Shown here in pieces: positions 1 through 12,800 of a DNA stretch of 37,293 nucleotides. This DNA comes from Coptodactyla brooksi (taxonomy: Eukaryota > Arthropoda > Insecta > Coleoptera > Scarabaeidae). The number at the start of each line of letters is the position of its first letter. Positions within the stretch are counted from its first letter, which is position 1. The notes under the pieces were generated by a model. That model saw only the letters and a list, made by a program, of their open reading frames with translations. It was not told the DNA's origin and searched no databases. The position numbers were made by a program, and so were the translations under genes. The DNA lies in the NCBI GenBank assembly GCA_033557675.1, contig JAWQRM010000035.1, positions 1 to 37,293 on the forward strand, written 5' to 3'.

Positions 1-779
1 TGCTGGGATTCGGGATTCCGCTATGTTTCTTCTTGACATAGTGATTTTTAGTTCACTGATTACACTAATAAAACAGATATTTTTCAACGCCAAGTTTTTT
101 AGCAAATAAATTAATTAATTTAATTTTATACTTTTATAGACCATGCACTACTAGGGGTACCTTGTTAAATGAACGTAGGCAACCAGTTACTCAAATCGTA
201 ATTTATATGTATACTTTTATGTCGACCCTGGTACATTTAGTTAAAGCTTAATGTTTTAATCGTTAAAACATAACCTTTTTTTCCTCTTGAATGCATGTTT
301 AGTTTAAAGAGAGGGAAAATGGGCTTAGAAATTTTATGCTGTGAGAATACGAATGAATTAAGTTAGAATAATTATTAATGCATCATTTATTTTTGTATGT
401 ATGCAACATCGCAGTCGATAACAGTGGTCGCTACTATCCAACGAAAGTCATTACGTCAAAACGACGTTAACCTTAAATTTTTATGTTTACCACCATTAAT
501 TTTATACAAAGCAACCAAGATTTATAAATAATAAGTGCCGCTTCCAAACTCCGAAGGACATTGTACGTAGTAAATAGGTTTCTGAGCCAAATGTACGCAT
601 TAGTGGTTAAGTAAAAAAAAAAGTAAAAATAGAACAGATCAATCAATAGTTTGTGACCTGCTCATTCTGTGTGTGCAAGCAGTAAAAAAAAATAGGCACT
701 GCAGTGTGGGTTGCACTAGCAGACTGTGGATAACTGCACGTTGCCGGGCCGTAGAATCCCAACGGAATGTTTTCGCAGC
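1..779. other. Upstream flank / possible 5' UTR of first exon
   Basis: No gene is visible here. A TATA-like stretch (TTTATAAATA, 521-530) lies about 250 bp before the first candidate start codon and could belong to a promoter, but this composition is common in such AT-rich DNA. A 9-bp hairpin (ATGTTTTAA / TTAAAACAT) lies around 251-271. Confidence 0.3.
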
Positions 780-860
780 ATGTCATATACGCAATTAGAA
801 CACGGCTATCAAGGACTCCGCAAGGCCGCTAGTAGATCAACACAGTTCTATGTTGGAAGC
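780..860 (+). CDS. PPIP5K: PPIP5K alternative first coding exon 1a
   Basis: This exon encodes 27 residues beginning MSYTQLEHGYQGLRK and ending FYVGS, followed at once by a consensus donor GTAAGT. It ends in phase 0, as exon 2 (13718) requires, so it can splice across a 12.9-kb intron. The ATG at 780 is chosen because the sequence upstream in this frame shows no family similarity and the peptide is compact and codon-rich compared with its surroundings. Its role as an insect PPIP5K N-terminus rests on splice phase and a family resemblance recalled from memory. It could belong to another isoform or be a chance open frame. Confidence 0.6.
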
Positions 861-3800
861 GTAAGTAAAGAACATTTTGATATTCGTAATTATCACAGTA
901 CAAAGTTACTTTTTGAAATAGTTTCCGTAAACGTATCTTACGTAACCATGTCGAGTCAACATTACGATATTCCATCTGTATTTGTCCAAGACGTAGATAA
1001 TTCATCGGAATCTGTGCAATGGACGGTACTTTTTTGTAGATTTTGCAGTTTTCATTTGTACCCCTTTGATATTATAACATATTGTGTACTTTCTCGTAGC
1101 TTTAAATTTGATTGTTTGTTTTTATCGTACGAAATAGTCTTCTAACTGCTTTTTTTTTGTAAGGACGTAATTAATTTTATAAATACTAATCTGTATTTTA
1201 ATTTTTACATTAATTCTTTTGCTTCGCAAAATTATCACCAAAACTACTTTGCAACTGAATAAGAAATGTATTTGTATTGAAACAGAATGAATGACAGAAT
1301 AAAGTAAGTAGCTAATTTATGGAATCATCTATAAAAAGCTAATAATTCTTTCAAAATATTTTAAAATTATTATTTATTATATTTCAAGGTGGTTATTTAT
1401 CAAGAATGTGCAGTCCATGAAGCTTTGAAAAGAACTGATTGTCAAATATGCTCATACACCTTGTAAAAGCCATAATTCTTCTAAAGTTTGAAAATTTTAA
1501 ATATTAACTACACGGTATAACAGGGTATCCTACAATCGAATTGGGCTAATACCTGAATTTTATTTTATCAATACTGTCTACTACATACCTACTATGCATT
1601 ACAAATAATCATTTAGTATCTAGCATTTGAATTGTGTTCTATGGTGAAGTATTCAGATGCATCACGGGCTTATTTGGGTATGTATTACAGAATATAAACT
1701 TTGGTTAAAGTTTAGAATGTAGAGGTTTATCCCAATATAAGGTTCGACAGAACCTTATATTGGGATATTATTCATTTAAAAAATAAAGTAGGTTAACAAT
1801 AAACTTATTTGTGTTTATTTTTGGAGGGAAAATTGAACTTCTTATACTAAACAAAATTCATTTTTATTTTTAAGACTAATTTTTAACAAATGTAACTTCA
1901 GTCCTAAACTATGCATGATAAAAATAAAGAAACATTTAAGAGAAAATTTCTCTAGAGTGAAAATTCAAATGTTGGATCATCTTATTAAGGGAGGAAAAGC
2001 ATCATACATTGCTAAAACTCTAAATTTAAATGAAGGAACAATTAGAACAATTAAGCAAAATGAAGAGAAAATTAGAAGTGCTGTTGCTGTAGGATCAGCG
2101 ATTTCTGTAAAATATGTAGCTCGTCCCCAAGCGCCAATCATTGAGAAAATGCTCTAAGCGTATGGATTGATGATAGCTACCAAAAAAGAATTCCATTAGA
2201 TTCTCTTAAACTTTGCACACACATGAAAGAAAATAGAGGGTTATCGTTAGTCCTGAATTTAGCCTTGAATTTTTCAAGCCATTAAGGGATGGCTTGAAAA
2301 TTTCAAGAAGCGGTTTGGAATTCATGGCATAAAAATTCAGGGCGAATCTGTGTCGGCTGATCGTGAAGCTGTGAGAGCATGTCCAGAAAAATTTGAAAAA
2401 TTATAGAAGAGAAAGGATACACACTACATCAAAAAAATGCCTAATAGAACCTTTATCTTGAAAAAAAAAACACGTTACTTGTATATTGAGAGAATATATT
2501 CCAAATCTTGGGTAACCTGATATTTATTTAGAGATTGGTTCTTAAATGGTTTTGTGCCAGATGTTGAAAATTATTAAAAAAAAAAATTTAACTTCACAGT
2601 GCTATTATTATTATTTGATAATGCTGCAGAATACCCACAAGGTTTAAATCATCCAAATGTTCTAGATATGTATAACAGAATCAAAATCAGTTGACGTAAT
2701 GGAAGCTTGATAGCAACTTACAATTAAGCACTGTACCGAAATCATATTCTTATCATTGGAAGCAATAAGAACATCAACTTTAAATGGATATTAGAACAAT
2801 CGTCAGTTGAAGTAGATAACAAGCTTGTATTATCACAAAATGGCATTGATAGCATATAAGAACTTGATGGGTTTAGTGATATGACCACCAAGGACGTTTA
2901 AGAATTATTGGTAAAAGAAAATTTGGCGAATCTGATTTGTTGGAAATGGCATCGGACGTTGTAAATCAAGTCCATTCTAAGAAGAACATTAGTGACGAAG
3001 ATTGTGAAAGTAATAAATCAACATTGAAAGTTTTACGGGAAGCTCAAAACTTTGCTGAAAATTTAGAGGTATTTTTTCAATGCAGACCTATCCGCCGAGA
3101 GAAGTCTAACATTTAAAAGGCGACTTCAATAATGCCTTACACGGTATAAAGGAATTTACAATAACTTTGTCAGATTCAGCAAACCAAAAAAAATTACCGA
3201 TTTTTTAAAGAGATCGGAAGACGCCAATAATAAGACTGAAGATGATGATACCACGTGAAAAATGTTATACGTATGTATATCCAACTCCGACAAGGAAGAA
3301 AATTTGTAAATTTATTACATAAGTTGTATGTTATTCTAGTGTATTTTTGGCACCTAACCCTCCTTTTTATATTGGTTCTGGCTCTCCTATAACACTATTT
3401 CGTACAACACACTACTTTTTAGGAACCTCTCTACCGTGTTACAAGAGGGTTACCTGTAATCAACAAATCAAAATCTGTCAAAAAAATAATTAAATGTAAC
3501 TGAAATATTAGTTTTATCCTTAGCCATTTTGCAACCAAGTATGTACAGGTAATCCTCACTTTACGACCTATCTGCTTAAGGACCACTCGCACTTACCACC
3601 AATCGAGGTTCGATCTGCAATTCGGGGAATCCTCTTTCTCAACGTGAGTGTCGGTTAGCGGCGAATTGACCTTGAAGTGAAAATAAGAATCATACTAAAA
3701 TCATAAGACTACGGAGCTCAAAAATGGTTAAAGAAATAGCATGTGACTTGAAATTTTTCACATTCGACAATTTCAACAATTTTAAAGCATAAAGTTAGTG

Positions 3801-6771
3801 AAAGAGGCAGTGAAGTCATAGATAGGATTTAAAGCTATAATAACTAGGTTGCGAGAAGGTATTTCTGAGATGAAGGAATTAATGGCAATCTGGATTGACA
3901 ACCAGATGCAAAATAGTATGCCGATATGTCTTTTAATAATTCCAACTAAGCACGCAGTATCTTTGAGATTTTGAAGGCACGTGGAGACAAGAAATAGACA
4001 GAATCATTTACAGCAAGCCATGGATGGTTTCAATGGTTTAAGCGGAGATTCAACCTGCATAACTGGAGAGTCGGTGGTGAGGTGGCAAGCACATATGTAG
4101 AGGCAGCAGAAAAATTTGTTGACGAATTGGATAGAATAATTAAGAAAGGCAGCTACTGCCCGATACAGATATTTAATCTGGATAAAACCGGGCTTTGGTG
4201 GAGAAAAATGCCTGAAAAGTCCTATTTACACAAAGAAGCTAAGGCAATGCACGGTTTCAAGACTTTTAAAGACAGGATTAAGTTGTTGTTGGGAGAGAAT
4301 GCCGCTGGGTTCAAGTTAAAGCCTTTGACTTGAACCGACGTACAGTAAAGAACGTTGGTAAAAACAGTCTGCCTGTTTAGTATCATGCAAATAAAAAGAC
4401 AGGTTTTTGAACTACTTCATACAATCAGTCTAGCATTATTGTTTGACAATGGAAGTTCCTTTTAAAATTATTTACCTGCTTGATAATGCTCCAGGCCAAA
4501 CTGGAGCATCTTGATGATCTACACCCAGACGTAAAGGCAGTGTAGCTTTCTAAAAATTCAACTGCTGTCCTACAGCCAATGGATCAGGGCGCCATAGTTA
4601 CGTTCAAAGCATTTTATTTGTGCTGTATTAAATCGTAATATTGAACAATATTAAACAATATTGAATTGTTTGACAATTTTGAACAAACTGATGTACTAAT
4701 TCAAACAATTGCGGGCCTTGCCAATGAGATTATTTTAGATGTTGAAGTGAAAGACATTGCCGAATTAGTACATTATGCCCATGGAAACCTAACAAATGAG
4801 GATTTAGTACAATTAGAAGTGATGCAGCATTTAGAAGAGGAAGAAAAGGAAAGAACTGAAGAAGTAAAAAGAAATTCACAGTACATGGATTAGCTGGTGT
4901 GTTCTCCAAAATTAATGCGGCTGTGTTAGAACTGGAGGCTATGAATCCAAATGCTGAACGTTTTAATAAAGTTGAACGTGGGATGAGAGAACTTTCAAAA
5001 TGTTATAGAGAAATTTATCAAGGAAAAAAAAAGATTACAAAGCACACCACACTTACGAATTTCTTTTCAACTATTACATTCAGGACTTTCGCTCTTGAAA
5101 GTATAACTTCTATTTTATTGTCGTCATCTCCCTTACCTCCTACAGCCCAGATAACCGTATAATCAAATGATAATATATATACGTACGCATGTCTTTTTAT
5201 GAATAAATTTGAAGTTTGTTGCATAATTTTTATAATTTTACAACAATCCTATATTCCCAGCGCAAGCTCCTCCCTTATGGACGAATTCGCTTAACCACAT
5301 AGTCATTGGAACGGAACTCGATCGTAATGTGAGAAGTACCTGTACATTAAAACCAAATAGAAAACAGGTACATGTAAAAAGAGAAAAATTTAGTACAGTA
5401 AAACAAATGCATTGTGATTTTTTGTAATAACTTCGTCACTTGAAATTATAGTCAGGGCAAGCTAAAGGACATGAATGGATGAACTCTACAATAATATGTA
5501 CTTAATTTTAAGAAGTTGCCAGATTCAAATTAACGGTTGATCATTTATGACCAGTTTTTACTACACCAGTGTTAAAAAGAACTATCAAGAATCGATGGAT
5601 TGGATGATGAGGTCCTCTTTATTTGCCAATCAGATCACCTGACTCTACCCCCAATAATTTCTTTTTCTGGAGGCCAACTAATGATGTACGGTGTGTTGCA
5701 TTATAAGCTTGTGAACATTATTGACCTGTATATTTATCAGTGTAATATGATTGATTAAAAATAATATATATAATAATAAAAAAAGAACAATGTATTAGCT
5801 ATTAATATTAAATTAACTGTTTTTAATAATAAAAAAACAATGACAAAAATTTATATGACCATGTTTTAAAGTTCCGATGAGATGATTTCACGAAATTGTT
5901 TCCATAGACCTGTTAACTACGTATTTTCTATAAATCAATCCAGTTTGTTATCCTGACGTGAACTCGGCTGTAAACTAGACATGATAATGAATTATTGAAA
6001 CCAGGAACTCGCAGGCAGGCATTTGATTGATGAACTCACGAATATAATGCAGCAGAAGCAGCACGCCTCTACGCCATCAGTTTCTCTAATGTACATCTTC
6101 TTCACAATACAACATTCCAGTAATTACATGAATGTTAAGCAGCTCCATATTATTAAAGTGCTGAAAATGATATTACACAATGTAGTGATTATTAACTTAA
6201 ATGTGCATGTAGTGATATTAATTTACTAAGGTCTTGTGGGTTTATTTTTAGTTTGGCTGTTATGACGTCTAAAAAGAATACCCCATACAAAAACATTAAT
6301 AACAAAATCAATAAAACAAGTGCCAGTTTCTCGTTTCTGTCCTATATTTACATAATTGCTATGAGAAATTTTGTTTTTAGCTAACATTTTTTCAAATCAA
6401 AGGAATACATTTTTCTGTTCTCATTGATAAATTGTAATGAAAAAGTATGTAGATAGAGATATACCTTTAATAATGATCTGTACTACTATATGCTTCCCTC
6501 ACCTTCTTTCTGCAGAGTTAGCATGATGTTCTAGCAACACACTAGGTAATTAAAAGGAATTTATTAAAACAAAATCAAGAAATTAAATAGTCCCCTACAA
6601 AATGGGCAGAGGAATGAAATGCCAAGGATATATGACATAATAAAATACCAAATAAGTGACAAAAATATTTTAAAAGGAAATTAAAGAAAAACTATAAATC
6701 CTTCAGGACTTTTTTATCAGTAATTTTATATTTTAGGCTAATTTTATTTTAGGTAAAAAGATTGTGAATTT

Positions 6772-6812
<41 letters not shown>

Positions 6813-9800
6813 ACTCTTGTCAACAACTTTTGTCTTATTTTGGGTTGTAGAATGTGCTGCTCAAGTTTGGCCAAACTGTTCCGTGACACCCTGTATATAC
6901 ATATATACAGGTGCGTATACGTATATATATCTATATATATATGTATATATACACAAATTGGTGATAAACATATTTCATGTTTATCATGTTAACATATTTC
7001 ATGTCTTAAAATGCTTGCTTAAAAAGTTTTAGTTTTGTAACTGTAACTTTACATTCGTATGTTGCCAAAAAAGCGCCCGATGTTAGAGTAAATAGTCTAT
7101 AACATGAGTGCAAAAGGTTAATAAGATGTTTATTATAACATCTAACATTAACTTACAATGCAAATGTGCTATTGTCAAATTAAATGCCTGAAAATGCAAT
7201 GTCACATCATTGACTGCCCAACACGTTTAAGAGGTTCAGGAGTATTCTGAACTACACGAAAACTGTTGATTGTCCGGTCGCAAAATACTTCTACTGTAGG
7301 ACTTTGTGTAGAGTAAACAAGATTTTTAGGTGTCTCCACAAGAAAAAATCTAATGGGTTGCAATCAGGGTAGCGTGCCGGCAAGGTAATAGATCCACTTT
7401 TGCCAATCCAATGGTCTGGATAGTTATTATCAAGAAATTCTCTAGCAATAAGGCTAAAACGGGCAGGTGCACCATCATGCATGACCCATAAGGTGTGCTT
7501 CCAATGGTACATCTTCAAGTAATGTTTGTAAATATTTCTCCAAAAAGTGCCTATAATTTTGTCCATTCGATTTGGCTGGCAAAAACATTGGTCCTAGTAC
7601 ATAATCCCTAATGATACCAGCACAAACGTTACAGAAAAAGGTTTGTTGTTGTCTAGATTTTGTAGCAGCATGAAGGTTTTGCTCATCCCATTGATGGTCA
7701 TTATGGAAATTCATGATGGAATCCCTTGCAAAAGTTGCTTCATCCCTAAAAAAAACACTACAAATTTTGATTGATGCACTGTTGTAAAAACCATTAATAG
7801 AATAGCATTCTGTGCTGAGCTGTATGTGGTACGGGTAAACTTGTTGCTCATGCGGAATTCTCCATTCGGCCATATGGGAAGCACCAAATTCTTGGGATAA
7901 TTTTCTCACACTACCTTCAGGGTGTTCCGCAATTCTACTTAACTTTCTTTTAACTCCAGTATTAGTTTTACTGGGTTTGAAACAACTTTTCTCAGGAAGA
8001 CTTTGATGAGTTGTCACAATAGCTAGACGAGCCGATGAGCTAAATTACTATTACCAAACGGTAATAGTAATTTAGTAAATTTAGTAAACGTATGTCTGTC
8101 ATTTCTTCATTTGTGTAATTCATTATTTCGTTTTCAATGATAAACTGTACTTAAGCAAAGAAAGATATGACATATGTTAGTAACTGTTACTGATTGTTAA
8201 ACAGTTTAGATATCTAGATTTCTTTTAGATATTATGATTAGATATCTAGGTTACTTTGTCTATAATGGTTAAACAACTGTAATTTTTTAAGCAAGTATTT
8301 TGAGACCTATGTTTATTAGCATTTTTGGACACAACATCTTTTTGGATAACTTTGTACCTACACTTACATGAGTGGCCAAAGAATGAAAGACACCTCTTAT
8401 TAGAAAGTGCACTTGAAATTAAGTCCATTTCAAACGTAAAATAGTGAGGTTTTCAAATGATACGTGTTATATTATCTCAGATGATTATAATTTTCTAGAG
8501 CTTTACAACGATACCTCATAGTAAGGTTTTTGCAAACCACTTTTGAGTAAACCTTAAAAAAACTTACTTTTGTTTAAGACATTTTTTTAAATGTAATTAT
8601 ACAAGTATAAACTAAAAATATTAGTTTTGGTTCTTAAATTAATAATTTAAAAAAGTTTTATACTATAACCGATGATTTCATTTCAAAAAGGTATTTTTGT
8701 GCTACATTTGAAATTCACTAAAGCTAACAACACCTTTAGCGTTTTACCTTTTTTATTAGATCAATCGAAACATATGAAATTGAGTCAATTTCAAATGTAA
8801 AATAGTGAGATTTGCAAATGGTATGTCTTTATTATCTCACATAATTATAATTTTCTAGAGCTTTACAATGATACCTCATAATAAGGTTTTTGCAAACCAC
8901 TTTTTAATAAACCTTAAAAACTTATTTTTGTTTAAGACATTTTTTTAAAAGTAATTATACAAGTATAAACTAAAAATATTAGTTTTAGTTCTTAAATTAA
9001 TAATTTAAAAAAGTTTTATACTATAATCGATGATTTCATTTCAAAAAAATATTTTTGTGCTACATTTGAAATTCACTAAAGCTAACAACACCTTTAGCCT
9101 TTTACCTTTTTTTTCCTAAACAATATTGTCGTGTGTTAGCTTTAGCGACTACGAGACCACAGACCTCCGTTTTTCCAAATATTTGAAATTGATATACACT
9201 GTATGCACAGACATGTTGTTGACTGTATGTGTTCAAGGCTCAGAACCTTTACTAATAATTAACAAATATGAGTTATTCAACTGTATTGCGAATAGAAAAA
9301 AATCTGTTCTGCAATATGACAGTGGAAGGTTATGATTTCTATAAAAAAAATAAAAATCACATAAACAGTTGGTTTTTGTGAATCTAGTGCTAAAAGTTTC
9401 AGAATTGTAACAAAACAATTGATGATCGTTTGCCAGAGACGACAGTGCTGCGACCTTAAAAATAATTTTACAAAATTTGTCGTAAGAAGTCGTTGAAATT
9501 ATCCCCTAAAATATCCGTGTCCACTTTGCATAATATTACTGCTTGTAAAAATAATTTAAAATTCCTTACGTGAATTTTCGTCTTCCTGGGTAATTGTATT
9601 ATACTCAATAATAATAAAAAATCATATAGGTTTTTTATTTATTGTCACAAGGCAAATATCGTTTAGGTAACAAAAGAAGAAAATGAAAACAAAAATTGAA
9701 TATACTTAAGTGTGTATAAACCTCTAATCTGTTTAATTAATCCGTTCTGTGATTATTTAACGCATTTTTAAAATATTGAAATATCCAAATTTAACCGTTA

Positions 9801-12800
9801 TAGTTTGTATGAAGTATAAACGAGATAATGAGCTATAACAATGTTGGTAAATTGAAACTAAATTTGGTTCGCGCAGTGGAACAATGTAGTATACAAAGCT
9901 AAATATTTAGGCAGTGCTAATTTGCACATGTTGAACAATCAATTGACCTTGGGCAATTCTACTTATGTATAGATAAAAATAAAGCAATAGAACAATAAAA
10001 AAGTAAACTTGGAAACATTAAATTGCGAATATTATATAGAAGTTGTAAGAGATAGTACACACTGCATATTTGTGGCCTTTAAAATAATTTGTACTATAAT
10101 GTTAAACTAGCGTTTATTTTAGTATTGGTTATTAATAGTGCCAGATATCGCATAGGTTTATGTTTCCTGGTTAGTTCTAACCTTTTTTTTGAACATGTAT
10201 GCTTACTTCCTTCAAAATTTTTTAAATAACCTCACAGGTAGCAATCCGCTGGATTAAGATCTGGCGATCTTCATGGCCATGAATTTGCAAGATGTCAGCT
10301 TATAACACTATCTTGAAAACCTGAGAGCAAAATCTGCATCCTTTAATTCAAACAGCATTTGCAGTTTATAGGGATACATTTTTAGGATTTTCCGTAAAAA
10401 TTTCCAAACCGTGGTGTATGGCATTTGTAATCGTTTTGATATCGCATTCACATTACTGATTGCTAGTGGACATGTAGTAATTTTTACCGCATTCATTGCA
10501 CTAAACTAATTCTTGTTTGCAGATCCATGTTCAAATTGTTACAATTTATGTTTACGCGAGTTTTATTTTAAGACCAATTCTCTTAATTACGATAAATTCG
10601 TTTGACACTTTTATTAATAGTTGACACGACAATCCTTTTGTTTTTCATCGATGCACTAAAATCCCATTATCTAAACAACTAGATTCCATTCACTTTTTGT
10701 TATTAATTTGACTTGTTAAAAATATATTATAAGTTGAAATATATCTCTTACTTTATGATTACCTTATACAACTAACTATTTATGACACTTTTATTGAGCT
10801 CTAATGGTTATTAATAATTTGTTATTAAGAATTTAAATTTGGCACACATTAATACATTTTTACGCAAATTCGATACGTTTATTTATTTACGCCATCACTT
10901 GTGAATATTTATTTATGTTATTTAATAAATCTGCGGTGTATTTTATATGGAAATATTCACAGTTTTTAATTATTATTTTATATTGTTAGCGAAACGTGAG
11001 TCGAACAAGTACTTTTTCGTTTTTGTGCAATGCATATTTTGGTAGTTATTTTTATGTAGCTTGTATACATACAATCTCAAAACTTTTAACACCTGAAGAA
11101 AAACCCAAGGACTACTACTTTTGACAATTTATCGTTTGCGGTTACATATACTAACCGCATATTGAATTAATTTATAAGTAGTAATTTGGAAAAGTTTGAC
11201 TTTCAAATAATCTCACCTTTCAATATCAATGGAGAAGCAATAACAGTTACATTGTGTATTGAATACAAATTGTACTTTTTATAATCTAATGGTAATAATA
11301 ATTTTAATCTAAGAACATCATTAAATGTTGACCTTATGACCCATGACCTGTCAAATAAGTTTTTGCTGGCCACTGTCAATGTCTATTAGACAAGGAATTA
11401 ATAGGTTTTTAAAAAATATCGATGGTACTTATCTAGTTTAGACCAGATAAGTACCATAAAGTAAACGATTAGTCGTTTACTTTAAAAATAAAGTGTAAAT
11501 AAGTGCAGAAACAAATTCAACACTGCAGCCAGTGTATACTAAAGTAAATATTTAGACACGTTTAACATATGTGGGTTGAATAACTAATAAACTGAACACT
11601 TGTAAAATATAGAGACACTAATAAAATGCTATGGCAACAACAATTTTAAAAGTAGGAGGTACTCACCGAGGACCCTTCGAAAATAATGTTTTTATAGTGT
11701 AATGTTGAAATTATGAAAGGCAAATAACTACACGTTCAAGACTTGTCGAGAATTTGGCCTTTGAAATGGTTTAGCCGCTCGAGTGCAATAAAACTTGGCA
11801 TGCCTCCACCAATAAAGCGATAAATGCAAAATCTCCCAATATAGGCGAGGGTCAATATTTACAATTTTAAGCAGCTTTTAACAATAGTCTTTGTTGTGCA
11901 CACGCACTGGTCTTAAGTAAAGTGCTTCTATGTTCACCACTTACGTCCTTGCCCATTAATTTACAATCGAACGATTGGGCCTGTTCAGTATCCATTCCGT
12001 AGCATCCACAGTCGTAGAGTTGCGTAATGTACAGCTGTCGCGAGTGACAGCGGATTTCGTTATCTATGAATGCAATCTGCCACTGGCCTCAGTAGATTTA
12101 CCGATAGTATCTGTGGAAACGATGGAATGGACGTGGTTGAAGGACTGGTGGAGGTTGAAAAAGTGGCGAAAACAGAAGATGATGAACTCCGAGAACGAGG
12201 ACATCTGCTACTGTGACGATTGCATCAAAGTACGTAGAATAACTGAATCTAGCGGCCAGAACGAGTCGAAATGCGCGAGTCCCGAAAAAATAACAAGTGA
12301 ACGGTCAAGAGATAACTCGGTCCTTATCTCGGATGATGACATTTAACATCGCAACGTTTAGAGCGGTTTTAATTTGATTCTAATTGTCGTAGTAAACAAA
12401 AATACCTCGAGCACGTTTGTGTAATATTGTTTGGAGCGATGTAATAAATAGTAGACATGTTTGGATACAGTGAGATTGCTGAGCTAGAAGGATATAATTA
12501 TTGGGTATATTTTTCTAATTAACGTTTATTTTTCGCACGTGGCATTTTGACATTTTTGACATCAAATGTTACACATAAAATTTGGCAAAAGTTATCATAG
12601 GTTGTCATTTTGAATTAGTCAGTCTATGAAAATAGTTTTAAATAGATACGTTCTCAACTTGTACAAAATAGAAGCAATTCTATTAAGCTTTTGGACAATT
12701 CAAAGTACTTAATGAGAAATTAAAGCATACTTCAGGATTTGAACAATCAAAACGACGCAACGTGTATATAGACAACTAAGAATATGTACTTGAGATTAGT

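Noticed and set aside
6771..6952. Coding frame through Tyr/Ile repeats
   Set aside because: It is a translated (TA)n microsatellite.
11975..12346. A complete 123-residue single-exon gene
   Set aside because: A strong donor at 12230 in phase with PPIP5K exon 2 explains the frame better, and the part after 12230 has no conserved features.
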